The notes under the pieces are model-generated. The model was given only the letters and a program-made list of their open reading frames with translations, was not told the DNA's origin and made no database searches. From Pseudomonadota bacterium (lineage in GTDB: Bacteria; Pseudomonadota; Alphaproteobacteria; Rhizobiales; Rhizobiaceae), in the NCBI GenBank assembly GCA_023399465.1, contig JAEWPB010000015.1, positions 1 to 41,616 on the forward strand: a DNA stretch of 41,616 nucleotides, given 5' to 3'. The first letter of the stretch is position 1. Each line of letters begins with the position of its first letter. Shown piece by piece: positions 7,969-16,405 of this stretch. Made by a program: the position numbers and the translations under genes.

Positions 7969-7995
7969 GCGTCATCCGGTAAGCGTCATCCGGTA
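7969..7995. repeat. 13-bp tandem direct repeat between convergent genes
   Basis: GCGTCATCCGGTA occurs twice, at 7969-7981 and 7983-7995, one base apart. It lies just past the stop of the DUF1501 gene and ahead of the stop of the convergent thioesterase gene. Replication slippage is the simplest origin; no function is claimed. Confidence 0.8.
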
Positions 7996-8006
7996 TTGTC
8001 GGCTTC

Positions 8007-8396
8007 TCAGTCCTCGGACGGCACCGGGGTCGGCTGACCTTCGGCATCCAGCGCCACCATGACGAAGGTGGCGGCGGTGACCTGTTCCATCCGGTGGGTG
8101 AGATAGCGCTGCGCCCAGGTTTCGACGCACAGCGTGATCGAGGTGCGGCCGACCTTGACGATGTCGGTGTAGACGCACAGCGTGTCGCCGATCTTGACCG
8201 GCAGGGCGAAGGCCATCTCCTTGACGGCGGCGGTGACGACGCGGCCGCGGGCGCGTTCGGCTGCCCGGATGCCGCTGGCAAGGTCCATCTGCGACATGAC
8301 CCAGCCGCCGAAGATATCGCCGGCGGCATTGGCGTCGCCCGGCATGGCAAGGGTACGCAGCGTCAGTTCGCCCGTCGGCGTGGAGGAGGTGTTCAT
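8007..8396 (-). CDS. yciA: Acyl-CoA thioesterase, YciA type
   Basis: A 129-residue single hotdog-fold thioesterase, hydrolysing acyl-CoA to free acid and CoA in the cytoplasm. Residues 10-40 show the YciA pattern: LRTLAMPGDANAAGDIFGG followed by WVMSQMD, which contains the catalytic Asp/Asn region. The central helix is followed by AVKEMAFALPVKIGDTLCVY and the final strand with THRMEQVTAATFVMVALD. The length matches the family. The gene is convergent with DUF1501 and divergent from the chemoreceptor. Confidence 0.93.
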   Translation of the reverse strand: MNTSSTPTGELTLRTLAMPGDANAAGDIFGGWVMSQMDLASGIRAAERARGRVVTAAVKEMAFALPVKIGDTLCVYTDIVKVGRTSITLCVETWAQRYLTHRMEQVTAATFVMVALDAEGQPTPVPSED

Positions 8397-8742
8397 GGCA
8401 TGTCCTGTTCGGTCTGTGGTCCGCTCTTTGTACAGGACCGAGCGCCGACGCGAAAGACGCGAGACGTGGCCTCAATGGGCAATGCGGAACCGCCTCCGGC
8501 CGCTTCCGGTCGCTGCCGGCAGGTCGCGAAAAGAACAGTCTGGCAGTATATCGTGGAAGTACAATGGATACGGAGGTCAGTGCAATTTCCCCTCGATCTT
8601 GAGGGGATTTGTGGTGAAATTTGAGGGATGACAACTTTCCTGATACCGTAGATTTAGGGTATTGGGACCATTGTTCATACCTCAGTAATTATTGTTCGCG
8701 ACGTTCTCAGGCAAGTTTCAACCATAGGAACTCAGTCTAGTC
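8397..8742. other. Intergenic region upstream of the chemoreceptor
   Basis: No gene is seen. A 6-bp hairpin CCCCTC/GAGGGG (8589-8594 with 8601-8606) and an AT-richer stretch at about 8610-8740 probably include the chemoreceptor promoter. No clear -35/-10 pair or sigma-54 site could be assigned. Confidence 0.4.
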
Positions 8743-10551
8743 ATGAAGAACTTCAAGATATCCTCCCGTCTTTATTTTCTTGTAATGCTGGCCGTCAGTA
8801 TCCTTTCTGCGGCACTTGTCTTCTTTCTAAACTATTCATTCGATGCACTTGCCAATGAGCGCAAGATGGGGCTCGCGCAGATGGACGCCACTGCAGTCGC
8901 CATCTTCGAGAAATACCACAAGCTGGAACGGGACGGGGCGATGACCCGCACCGAAGCGCAGGCCAAGGCGATCGAGGTGATCGACGCCATGCGCTATGGC
9001 GACAGCGGCTATTTCTGGATCAACGACATGCATCCGAAGATGGTGATGCATCCGATCAAGCCGGAAATGAACGGCATGGACCTGACGACCAACCAGGATC
9101 CGACCGGCAAGTTCCTGTTCGTCGATTTCGTCAAGACCGTGAAGGCCGAAGGCGAGGGTTTTGTCGACTACTACTGGCCGAAGCCCGGCGCCGCCGAGCC
9201 GGTGCTGAAGTATTCCCATGTCATCGGTTTCGAGCCCTGGGGCTGGGTCGTCGGCACCGGTGTCTATGCCGACGATCTCGCCGCCCTCTACTGGCGCAAT
9301 GCGAGCTGGGCGGCCGCGATCTCGGGCGTCGCCGCGCTGGTCATCTTCGCCGTTGCCTATGCGCTGGTGCGCAGCGTGACGTCGCCGCTGGCCCGGCTGA
9401 AACGGGCGATGGCCGCGGTCGCGAACGAGGATCTGGCGGTGGCGATCATCGATACCGACCGCCGCGACGAGATCGGCGAGATGGCCAACGTGCTGACGGT
9501 GCTGCGCGACTCGGTTGCCGAACGCGCAGAACTGAAGGACCGCGAAAGCGAGCAGCAGCGGCAGATCGCCGAGGAACGGCGGCAGATCGAGCAGTCGCTG
9601 GAAGCATCCTCCACCCGCCAGAGCCGCGCTCTGCAGGCACTGGGGCAGGGGCTCGAGCGGCTGGCCGCCGGCGATCTCACCGCAGCGATCGGCGACATCG
9701 GCGGCGACTACGCCAAGATCCGCCAGGATTTCAACGCAGCGGTCGGCGCGCTCGCGAGCGTCATCAGCGCGATCTCCGGCTCCAGCCAGGTGGTCAACGA
9801 CAGCGCCGCCGACATCAGCCAGGCGACCGGCAACCTGTCGCGCCGCACGGAGCAGCAGGCGGCCGCGCTCGAGGAGGCGGCAGCAGCTCTCGACGAGATC
9901 ACCGTGGCGGTGCAGACCGCCTCCGACCGGGTGGGCGAGGCACGCCACATGGTCGGCGAAACCAAGGCCAGCGCCGGACGTTCGGGCGAAATCGTGCGGA
10001 CTGCGGTCGCCGCTATGGGGCGCATCGAGACCTCGTCGCAGCAGATCAGCCAGATTATCGGCGTCATTGACGAAATCGCCTTCCAGACCAACCTGCTGGC
10101 GCTCAATGCCGGCGTCGAGGCGGCGCGGGCAGGCGAGGCCGGTCGCGGCTTCGCCGTGGTGGCGCAGGAAGTGCGCGAGTTGGCGCAACGCTCGGCCAGT
10201 GCCGCCAGGGAGATCAAGACGCTGATCAGCACGTCGGCGAGCGAGGTCGATCACGGCGTGTCGCTGGTGCGCCAGACCGGCGAGGCGCTGGTCGAGATCG
10301 AAAATCTCGTCAACAGCGTCAACGACCACATGACGACGATCGCCACCGCCGCGCGCGAGCAGGCGACCGGCCTGCAGGAAATCAGCACCTCGGTCAATCA
10401 CATGGACCAGATGACCCAGCAGAACGCGGCGATGGTGGAAGAAACCACCGCGGCAAGCCAGACGCTGGCAGACGAAAGCCGGCAGTTGCATCAGCTGCTG
10501 TCCCGTTTCAGGCTGGAGGCAGCGGGCGAGAGCCGCGCGGCGGCGGCCTGA
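8743..10551 (+). CDS. Methyl-accepting chemotaxis protein with periplasmic Cache domain
   Basis: A 602-residue transmembrane chemoreceptor that would signal through CheA/CheW. Layout: membrane segment 10-31; periplasmic single Cache domain about 36-180, with the family-typical GDSGYFWINDMHPKMVMHP (86-104) and GWVVGTGVYADD (167-178); membrane segment 188-210; HAMP 211-264; coiled coil and a second HAMP-like region about 295-345; then the signalling domain, whose hairpin tip is IGVIDEIAFQTNLLALNAGV (439-458) and GRGFAVVAQEVREL (467-480). There is no C-terminal CheR/CheB-binding pentapeptide; the protein ends in an Ala run. Cache domains of this type often bind small organic acids, but the ligand cannot be read here. 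It is monocistronic and followed by a strong terminator. Confidence 0.96.
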   Translation: MKNFKISSRLYFLVMLAVSILSAALVFFLNYSFDALANERKMGLAQMDATAVAIFEKYHKLERDGAMTRTEAQAKAIEVIDAMRYGDSGYFWINDMHPKMVMHPIKPEMNGMDLTTNQDPTGKFLFVDFVKTVKAEGEGFVDYYWPKPGAAEPVLKYSHVIGFEPWGWVVGTGVYADDLAALYWRNASWAAAISGVAALVIFAVAYALVRSVTSPLARLKRAMAAVANEDLAVAIIDTDRRDEIGEMANVLTVLRDSVAERAELKDRESEQQRQIAEERRQIEQSLEASSTRQSRALQALGQGLERLAAGDLTAAIGDIGGDYAKIRQDFNAAVGALASVISAISGSSQVVNDSAADISQATGNLSRRTEQQAAALEEAAAALDEITVAVQTASDRVGEARHMVGETKASAGRSGEIVRTAVAAMGRIETSSQQISQIIGVIDEIAFQTNLLALNAGVEAARAGEAGRGFAVVAQEVRELAQRSASAAREIKTLISTSASEVDHGVSLVRQTGEALVEIENLVNSVNDHMTTIATAAREQATGLQEISTSVNHMDQMTQQNAAMVEETTAASQTLADESRQLHQLLSRFRLEAAGESRAAAA

Positions 10552-10597
10552 CGGTCATCGACGCGCCAGTCAATCGCAAGTCTGCATTCGATGCACT

Positions 10598-10628
10598 CCG
10601 GGGCGCCATGCGCCCCGGCATTCCTTTT
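10598..10628 (+). terminator. Rho-independent terminator of the chemoreceptor gene
   Basis: A perfect 9-bp GC stem (CCGGGGCGC and GCGCCCCGG) with a CAT loop spans 10598-10618 and is followed by CATTCCTTTT. It starts 46 bases after the chemoreceptor stop codon. Confidence 0.8.
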
Positions 10629-10805
10629 GAGGGTTGCCGCCAACCTTCCGGCAGGATCGGCCGGAAAGTCTTCGTTTACCATGTCTCGCTAAAATTCCCG
10701 CAGAACTGCCGTTTGCCCGAGGTGCCGCCGCAAGGGCGCCGCATCGGCGGGCATGATCGAAACGACGACAGGCAGGCATCAAGGGACTACGGGAAAGGTT
10801 CAGGT

Positions 10806-12020
10806 ATGGCGTTGGGCACCTTTCTGCGGCGAATGGCGATGCCGTTGCTCCTCTCCACATCGCTGGTCAACTGCTCGACGGACGGCTTGCTGCCGCCGGG
10901 CGATATCGACGGCAGCATGCGGGTGAGTTCGGTGCAGCCGGTAGCGCCGGTCGGCGAACTGGCCGGCACCACCATTCAGACCTATCCGGCCCCCGCAGGG
11001 GCAGTCGCAGGCGGTCATGACAATCCGCCGGTGCGCAGGCTGGCACCGAACGATGGTCGTGCGCCGATCGCCGCGACCTCGGCCGCCTTGCCGATGGTGT
11101 CCAGCAGCGGGCAGGGGGCGTTTGCCATTCCCGCCGACGGCATCAACATGGACGAAGGGCTCGGTGTGGCTCCCGTCGTCGGCCTTGCCGAGGAACAGTC
11201 GCAGGACATTGCCGAGAGCGCCACCAGCCAGCCGGTGATCGGCGGCATCGGCACCGACAATCCGCAGCAACGCGCCCGCCCCGCGGCATTGCCCGCCAGC
11301 GAACTCGCGCCCGAACTGGCAAAGGCGCCGGTCTGGGGCGACCAGACGCCGGTGACCATGCCCAGCCGACCGAAGGCGCCGATGGCGGAGCAGGGCCAGC
11401 AGGTCGCGTTCCTCGGGCGGCCGGAGAACCCGATGGCGGCGCCGCAATCGACGCCGCCGGGCGTGATGCCCGCATCCGAGCGGAGCTGCCGCGACGAATT
11501 GCGCCGCCTCGGCGTGGAGTTTCGCGACATCGCGCGCATCTCCAACGGTCCGACCTGCGGCATCGACTATCCGATCGAACTCTCCGGGCTTTCCGGCAAC
11601 ATCCAGGTCAAGCCGGCGACGCGGCTCAACTGCCAGGTGACTCTCGCCTTCGCCAAGTGGGTGAAGTACGAACTCGCGCCGTCCTCCCGCGCCCGCTACT
11701 GGTCCGGGGTGCAGACGATCGTGCCGCTCGGCGGCTATTCCTGCCGCCGGATGAACTCGAGCGGCCGCAATCCGTGGTCGGAACATGCAAAAGGCAACGC
11801 CATCGATGTCGGCAAGTTCGTGCTGAAGAACGGCAAGCAGATCGATGTGCGCAAGCCCGGCTTCTTCGCCTTCCGGGAAAAGGGATTGCTGAAGGCGGTG
11901 CGCAGTGACAGCTGCAAGTACTTCCACACGGTCCTCGGTCCCGGCAGCGACCGCCATCACAACGATCACTTCCACTTCGACCTCAGGACGCGAAAGTCCG
12001 GCTACCGCCACTGCGATTGA
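10806..12020 (+). CDS. Extensin-like C-terminal domain protein, candidate lipoprotein
   Basis: A 404-residue cell-envelope protein. The N-terminus has a signal sequence ending LSTSLVNC, with Cys23 a possible lipidation site, although Asn before the Cys is unusual in a lipobox. Residues 30-220 are a Pro/Ala-rich, poorly structured linker. The C-terminal part from about residue 224 is the extensin-like domain (PF06904): C-x2-EL-x2-LGVEF, PATRLNCQVTLAFAKWV, SEHAKGNAIDVGKF and the end VLGPGSDRHHNDHFHFD, which carries the His/Asp cluster typical of this peptidase-like fold. A cell-wall role is inferred from the fold. ATG 10806 follows AGG and the signal begins there. Confidence 0.9.
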   Translation: MALGTFLRRMAMPLLLSTSLVNCSTDGLLPPGDIDGSMRVSSVQPVAPVGELAGTTIQTYPAPAGAVAGGHDNPPVRRLAPNDGRAPIAATSAALPMVSSSGQGAFAIPADGINMDEGLGVAPVVGLAEEQSQDIAESATSQPVIGGIGTDNPQQRARPAALPASELAPELAKAPVWGDQTPVTMPSRPKAPMAEQGQQVAFLGRPENPMAAPQSTPPGVMPASERSCRDELRRLGVEFRDIARISNGPTCGIDYPIELSGLSGNIQVKPATRLNCQVTLAFAKWVKYELAPSSRARYWSGVQTIVPLGGYSCRRMNSSGRNPWSEHAKGNAIDVGKFVLKNGKQIDVRKPGFFAFREKGLLKAVRSDSCKYFHTVLGPGSDRHHNDHFHFDLRTRKSGYRHCD

Positions 12021-12022
12021 GG

Positions 12023-12046
12023 CGGGCGCCGGATGGGCGCCCGTTG
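12023..12046 (+). terminator. Candidate terminator hairpin after the extensin-like gene
   Basis: CGGGCGCC and GGCGCCCG pair perfectly (12023-12030 with 12036-12043) around a GGATG loop, starting two bases past the stop codon. Only TTG follows, so the T-run is weak. The next gene is convergent. Confidence 0.5.
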
Positions 12047-12101
12047 CAGGCGGCCGCCCGATCCGGGGCATGAACGTCAGGCAGTGGCCAGGGATTGCGC
12101 G

Positions 12102-12323
12102 TCAGCCGCCGGTCACCAGCCGCGCCAGCCGGAAGGAGACTCGTCCGACCACCAGCGACAGGCAGAAGGCGATCGGCCAGCCGATCACGAACGCGTTCGC
12201 CCATTCGTTCAGCCATGCGGCGGTCGGGCCAAAATGAATGAAGCCGAAGAAGCCGGTCATGAGAAAACACATCATGCCGGATATGAAGACCTGGGCGACC
12301 AGCAGGGTTTTGGGATTGACCAT
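12102..12323 (-). CDS. DUF2798 family small membrane protein
   Basis: A 73-residue protein with two membrane segments, at about 6-28 and 41-62, matching DUF2798: the first contains SGMMCFLMTGFFG and the second WPIAFCLSLVVGRVSFRLARLV. Function is unknown. The ATG at 12323 is chosen because GGAGT lies 5 bases upstream; a longer version starting further upstream would add a non-hydrophobic, Cys-rich stretch. It is convergent with the extensin-like gene and divergent from the exporter gene. Confidence 0.88.
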   Translation of the reverse strand: MVNPKTLLVAQVFISGMMCFLMTGFFGFIHFGPTAAWLNEWANAFVIGWPIAFCLSLVVGRVSFRLARLVTGG

Positions 12324-12712
12324 GTTTACTCCACATGTTGCGGGCGGAGGCGAACACGTGAGGCCTTCACATGACACACAGCACCACCCTTGTTGAAAAA
12401 AGGACTGGTGCCGTGGGTTCGCGGTCAGCGACTAATTCCCGCTGGCGCGGGGGCCGGAATAACCAAACCGGCCTGAAAAATTTTTCGGCATGCGTCGGTT
12501 ACCGGGAGTCGGCGGGACTGTCAAATCTCCGGCCGGTGACATTGCGCTGCGCGTCCGCCGCCCACGGAAAACAGCGAAACCTGACGAAGCCGAACCGATC
12601 TGGCGGCGCCGTGGCTTGCCTGCGCCACCGGGTAGGCTAAAAGGACATCGCCCGATGCGGCCGCCAGCAGGATTGCGGCTGCCACGGAGCTTGCCGAGCG
12701 TGTGGGGGACCT
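12324..12712. other. Divergent intergenic region DUF2798 / TauE-SafE exporter
   Basis: No gene is supported in these 389 bases. It contains the short palindrome GAAAAATTTTTC near 12475. No promoter pair could be assigned with confidence. Confidence 0.4.
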
Positions 12713-13534
12713 ATGCCGCCGATTGCCGATCTCATCATGTTTGCCGCCGTGCTGGCGGTTGCCGGCGGTGTTGCCGGACTTCTCGCCGGCGTGTTCGGCA
12801 TTGGCGGTGGCGCCATCCTGGTGCCGGTCTTCTACCAGGTCTTCGGGCTCATCGGCATCGATGACGCGGTGCGCATGCATCTGGCCGTCGGGACCTCGCT
12901 GGCGATCATCGTGCCGACCTCGCTGCGCTCGTTCTTCGCGCATCTCAAGCACGGTGCCGTCGATCGCGATCTGCTCAAGGGCTGGATCGTCGCGGTGCCG
13001 CTCGGCGCCATCATCGCCTCGGTGATCGCGGCGGAATCCTCGGGAACGACATTGCGGGCGATCTTCGCCGGCATCGCGGCTCTCGTGGCCTTCCGCATGA
13101 TCTTCAACCGGGCGAGCTGGCGGCTCGGCAACGACCTGCCGGGCAATCCGGCGCGCTTCGTCGTCGGCACCGGCATCGGTGTGCTGTCCGGGCTGATGGG
13201 CATCGGCGGCGGCGTCCTCAACAACACCTTCATGTCGCTCTACGGGCGGCCGATGCACCAGGCGGTGGCGACCTCGGCCGGCGTCGGCGTGTTGATCTCG
13301 CTGCCGGGCCTGTTCGGCTATGTCTGGGCCGGGTGGGGCGCTGCCGGGCTGCCGCCGTTCTCCACCGGTTTCATCAACTGGGTGGCGGTGGCGCTGATCA
13401 TCCCGCTGACCATGCTGGTGGCGCCATTCGGGGCCAAGCTTGCCCATTCGCTGAGCAAGCGGCAGCTCGAGATCGGCTTCGGCCTGTTCATGATCGTGAT
13501 CTCGATACGGTTCGTTTACTCGCTGTGGGGCTGA
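12713..13534 (+). CDS. TauE/SafE family membrane transporter (sulfite exporter family)
   Basis: A 273-residue inner-membrane protein with about eight hydrophobic segments. It has the two inverted-repeat signatures of TauE/SafE (PF01925): GLLAGVFGIGGGAILVPVFY near residue 22 and GVLSGLMGIGGGVLNNTFMS near 158. The family exports sulfite, sulfoacetate or other organic anions. With a sulfonate operon and a sulfatase elsewhere in the window, a sulfur role is possible, but they are not adjacent. GGGGGA precedes the ATG. The length is typical. Confidence 0.93.
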   Translation: MPPIADLIMFAAVLAVAGGVAGLLAGVFGIGGGAILVPVFYQVFGLIGIDDAVRMHLAVGTSLAIIVPTSLRSFFAHLKHGAVDRDLLKGWIVAVPLGAIIASVIAAESSGTTLRAIFAGIAALVAFRMIFNRASWRLGNDLPGNPARFVVGTGIGVLSGLMGIGGGVLNNTFMSLYGRPMHQAVATSAGVGVLISLPGLFGYVWAGWGAAGLPPFSTGFINWVAVALIIPLTMLVAPFGAKLAHSLSKRQLEIGFGLFMIVISIRFVYSLWG

Positions 13535-13632
13535 CGCCGGCCTGCGATTTGAGTATTCAGTGTGACAATCACACATTCGGCTGCCGGTGATGCACGTCGC
13601 GGGCAGCAGTTGCTCGTTTTCAGGGGATGCCA

Positions 13633-14556
13633 ATGGCACCGATCGTTTCCATTCGAAACCTGACCAAGACCTACGCCAACGGTTTCAAGGCGCTGAAGGG
13701 CATCGACCTCGACATCGAGCGGGGCGAGATCCTGGCGCTGCTCGGGCCAAACGGCGCCGGCAAGACGACACTGATCTCGATCATCTGCGGCCTCGTCAAT
13801 CCCGGCGGCGGCACCGTCACCGTCGACGGCCACGACGTGGTCAAGGACTTTCGCGCCACCCGGGCGATGATCGGGCTGGTGCCGCAGGAACTGACGACCG
13901 ACCAGTTCGAGACCGTATGGAACACGGTGCGGTTTTCCCGCGGGCTCAGCGGCCGCAAGCCCGACCCCGCCTATCTCGAGAAAATCCTGCGCGAACTCTC
14001 GCTGTGGGACAAGCGCGACAACATGATGCGCCAGCTCTCGGGCGGCATGAAGCGCCGCGTGCTGATCGCCAAGGCACTGTCGCACGAGCCGCGCATCCTC
14101 TTTCTCGATGAGCCGACGGCCGGCGTCGACGTCAACCTGCGCAAGGACATGTGGCAGGTGGTGGAACGGCTGCGCGCCTCCGGCGTCACCATCATCCTGA
14201 CGACGCACTACATCGAGGAGGCGGAGGAAATCGCCGACCGCGTGGGCGTGATCAACGGCGGCGAACTGCTGCTGGTCGAGGAAAAGCGCACGCTGATGAA
14301 GAAGCTCGGACGCAAGCAGCTTATCCTCGAGCTCACCACCCCCATGGAGGCGCTGCCGGAAGGGCTCGAGGACCTGGCGCTTGAACTCAGTGCCGACGGC
14401 GACAAGCTGATCTACAACTACGATGCCGACAAGGAACATGCGATCGCCCCGGTGCTGCATCGCCTCGTCACCCATGGCATCCATTTCCGCGATCTCTCGA
14501 CGCACCAGAGTTCGCTTGAAGACATCTTCGTCGCGCTAGTGGGAGAGAAGGCATGA
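13633..14556 (+). CDS. ABC-2 type transporter, ATP-binding protein (NodI-like)
   Basis: A 307-residue ATPase that energises the adjacent ABC-2 permease. Walker A is GPNGAGKT (38-45), the signature is LSGGM (135-139), Walker B is ILFLDE (155-160) and the switch His is H192 in LTTHYIEEAEEI. A C-terminal extension of about 90 residues follows, ending SLEDIFVALVGE, typical of drug or oligosaccharide exporters. The first possible ATG at 13627 directly abuts AGGGG; the ATG at 13633 has that site at the proper 6-base spacing and is preferred. Its stop overlaps the permease start (ATGA), so the pair is translationally coupled. The exported substrate is unknown. Confidence 0.93.
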   Translation: MAPIVSIRNLTKTYANGFKALKGIDLDIERGEILALLGPNGAGKTTLISIICGLVNPGGGTVTVDGHDVVKDFRATRAMIGLVPQELTTDQFETVWNTVRFSRGLSGRKPDPAYLEKILRELSLWDKRDNMMRQLSGGMKRRVLIAKALSHEPRILFLDEPTAGVDVNLRKDMWQVVERLRASGVTIILTTHYIEEAEEIADRVGVINGGELLLVEEKRTLMKKLGRKQLILELTTPMEALPEGLEDLALELSADGDKLIYNYDADKEHAIAPVLHRLVTHGIHFRDLSTHQSSLEDIFVALVGEKA

Positions 14557-15314
14557 ATTTCGAAGCGATCAAGGCGATCTATGCCACCGAAATGTCGCGC
14601 ACCCGGCGCACGCTGCTGCAAAGCGTGGTCTCGCCGGTAATTTCCACGTCGCTCTATTTCATCGTCTTCGGCACGGCGATCGGCTCGCGCATCGAGGATA
14701 TCGGCGGGGTCTCCTACGGCGCGTTCATCACCCCCGGCCTGATCATGCTGACGCTGCTGACCCAGTGCATCTCGAATGGCTCGTTCGGCATCTATTTTCC
14801 GAAGTTCACCGGGACGATCTACGAGATCCTGTCGGCGCCGATCGATCTGGCCGAAATCCTGATCGGATATGTCGGCGCGGCGGCGACCAAAGGGCTGATG
14901 ATCGGGACGATCATCCTGGCGACGTCGACGCTGTTCGTCGACATATCAATCGCACATCCGCTGATGATGATCCTGTTCTTCGTGCTGACCGCAGTCACCT
15001 TCAGCCTGTTCGGCTTCATGATCGGCATCTGGGCCCGCGACTTCGAGCAGCTCAGCCTCATCCCGATGCTGGTGGTGCCGCCGCTGACCTTCCTCGGCGG
15101 AAGCTTCTATTCGATCGAGATGCTGCCGCCCTTCTGGCAGACGGTCAGTCACTTCAATCCGGTGCTCTACCTGATCAGCGGCTTCCGCTGGAGCTTCTTC
15201 GGCGTCGCCGACGTCAACCCGCTGGTGAGCCTGGCGATGATCACGGTGTTCCTGACCCTGTGCCTGGGGGCGCTCGTCTGGATCTTCCGTACCGGCTACA
15301 AGCTGAAGAATTGA
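14553..15314 (+). CDS. ABC-2 type transporter permease (NodJ/YadH-like)
   Basis: A 253-residue inner-membrane permease with six hydrophobic segments, partner of the upstream ATPase. The family pattern is clear: TEMSRTRRTLLQSVVSPVIS at the N-terminus; NGSFGIYFPKFTGTIYEILS with SAPIDLAEILIGY in the first loop; and the ABC-2 signature region FEQLSLIPMLVVPPLTFLGG followed by SFYSIEMLPPFWQ. It begins with a 4-base overlap with the ATPase gene and a GGGAGAGAAG ribosome site inside it. Export of a lipid-linked or oligosaccharide-type molecule is the family's usual role; the substrate cannot be told here. Confidence 0.93.
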   Translation: MNFEAIKAIYATEMSRTRRTLLQSVVSPVISTSLYFIVFGTAIGSRIEDIGGVSYGAFITPGLIMLTLLTQCISNGSFGIYFPKFTGTIYEILSAPIDLAEILIGYVGAAATKGLMIGTIILATSTLFVDISIAHPLMMILFFVLTAVTFSLFGFMIGIWARDFEQLSLIPMLVVPPLTFLGGSFYSIEMLPPFWQTVSHFNPVLYLISGFRWSFFGVADVNPLVSLAMITVFLTLCLGALVWIFRTGYKLKN

Positions 15315-15336
15315 GGTTCAAGGCGTGGCGACAGGG

Positions 15337-15756
15337 TCAGATCGCTGGCGTTTCCGGGGCTGAGCAGACGAATTTCGCCAAGACGTTTCGGACGACCTTT
15401 CCGTCGATCACCTTCATCGACATGGCCAGCCTACTGCCGCTTCGGACCATATCGAAGCCGAAGTTTTTTCCGGCATAGGTTTTGTCCGTGCCGGGCGCCC
15501 AGCTGCCCGCCCCAGAGGCGATATTGGTCTGCCCGCTTTTTACGGTCACTTCGGCAGACCAGTCGTTGTTGGCCGTCACAACGATCCGCCCTGCGATCGG
15601 CCCGGGAGACAGCGAGATTTTGCAGGTCGGACACTTGCCCGCGTTGGAGGAGATTTGGACATAGGTCTTGCAGTAGCCCATAATCTCCGCGCGGCCGATT
15701 GCGGGGAGAGCAACCAGTGCTCCCAGAAACGTCGCCATGATTGTTGTCAGCTTCAT
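15337..15756 (-). CDS. Small secreted hypothetical protein with four cysteines
   Basis: A 139-residue protein with a signal peptide: hydrophobic residues 5-20 and a cleavage-like GRA at 21-23. The mature part is about 116 residues, with Cys29, Cys42 and Cys45 (in KCPTCK) and Cys131, a spacing that suggests disulfides in the periplasm, and a beta-rich middle (GRIVVTANNDWSAEVTVKSG). I do not recognise the family. ATG 15756 is chosen because it starts the signal peptide directly; an ATG at 15768 adds four residues but leaves no room for the AAGG ribosome site. It is convergent with the ABC-2 permease, 22 bases away. Confidence 0.7.
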   Translation of the reverse strand: MKLTTIMATFLGALVALPAIGRAEIMGYCKTYVQISSNAGKCPTCKISLSPGPIAGRIVVTANNDWSAEVTVKSGQTNIASGAGSWAPGTDKTYAGKNFGFDMVRSGSRLAMSMKVIDGKVVRNVLAKFVCSAPETPAI

Positions 15757-15851
15757 CGCCGCATCCATCCTTGAGTGCCCAATCTGTGCAGTGTGCAATC
15801 GGAGATGTTTAGATTTCCTTGGATTGCAACTGTAAATTCGAACAGTTGCCC

Positions 15852-15923
15852 GTTTCGGGACCTCATTTCATCCGTCTGCATCTGCACAGACCTCAATGTC
15901 TGCAGATGGTTCATGCCGAGCAG
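15852..15923 (-). pseudogene. Detached C-terminal fragment of a TIGR02281-type aspartic protease
   Basis: Read on the minus strand, these 24 codons give LLGMNHLQTLRSVQMQTDEM then RSRN. The intact protease at 18586-19287 ends LLGMSFLQTLSSLQMQTDEL then RLRN and a stop. DNA identity includes exact matches of 16 bases (15871-15886 with 18608-18623) and 15 bases (15911-15925 with 18648-18662). The fragment has lost its stop and everything upstream, including the DTGAS active site. It abuts the end of the VOC gene. It is best read as a relic of a duplicated or older copy of the protease gene. Confidence 0.75.
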
Positions 15924-15931
15924 GCGGCGCC

Positions 15932-16405
15932 TCAGCCGCGTCGCGCCGCCTCGATCACGCCGACGTCGATCTTCCTCATGGTCATCGTCGCGTCAAAAGC
16001 GCGCTTTGCCTGATCGCCGCCTGCGGTGAGGGCTTCCATCAGCACGCGCGGGGTAATCTGCCAGGAGATGCCCCACCTGTCCTTGCACCAGCCGCATTCG
16101 CTTTCCTGGCCGCCGTTGCCGACAATGGCATTCCAGTAGCGGTCGGTTTCTTCCTGATCTTCGGTTGCGATCTGAAACGAGAAGGCTTCGTTGTGCTTGA
16201 ACTCGGGGCCACCGTTCAGGCCGATACACGGAATGCCGGCAACCGTGAACTCGACGACCAGCACGTCGCCCTGCTGACCGGCCGGATAGTCTCCGGGCGC
16301 GCGCGTGACGGCGCCAACCGCGCTGTCGGGAAAGGTCTCGGCGTAGAAGCGGGCGGCGGCCTCAGCGTCCTTGTCGTACCACAAGCAGATCGTGTTCTTT
16401 GCCAT
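15932..16405 (-). CDS. VOC family protein (PhnB / 3-demethylubiquinone methyltransferase-like fold)
   Basis: A 157-residue single VOC (glyoxalase-fold) protein. It shows the PhnB-like pattern: ICLWYDKDAEAAARFYAETFPDS at 6-28, VVEFTVAGIPCIGLNGGPEFKHNEAFSFQI in the middle, and GGQESECGWCKDRWGISWQITP with a C-terminal helix. The family binds small molecules or metals; old names such as 3-demethylubiquinone-9 methyltransferase are misleading. AAGGA precedes the ATG at a 7-base spacing. Reaction and substrate are unknown. Confidence 0.92.
   Translation of the reverse strand: MAKNTICLWYDKDAEAAARFYAETFPDSAVGAVTRAPGDYPAGQQGDVLVVEFTVAGIPCIGLNGGPEFKHNEAFSFQIATEDQEETDRYWNAIVGNGGQESECGWCKDRWGISWQITPRVLMEALTAGGDQAKRAFDATMTMRKIDVGVIEAARRG

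Noticed and set aside
6314..8350. Very long minus-strand open frame opposite DUF1800, DUF1501 and the thioesterase
   Set aside because: It is antisense to well-supported genes and its His/Arg/Gln-rich composition is the typical shadow of GC-rich coding DNA.
8836..10491. 551-residue minus-strand open frame opposite the chemoreceptor
   Set aside because: The sense strand encodes a complete chemoreceptor with all family motifs; the antisense product has no motif or ribosome site.
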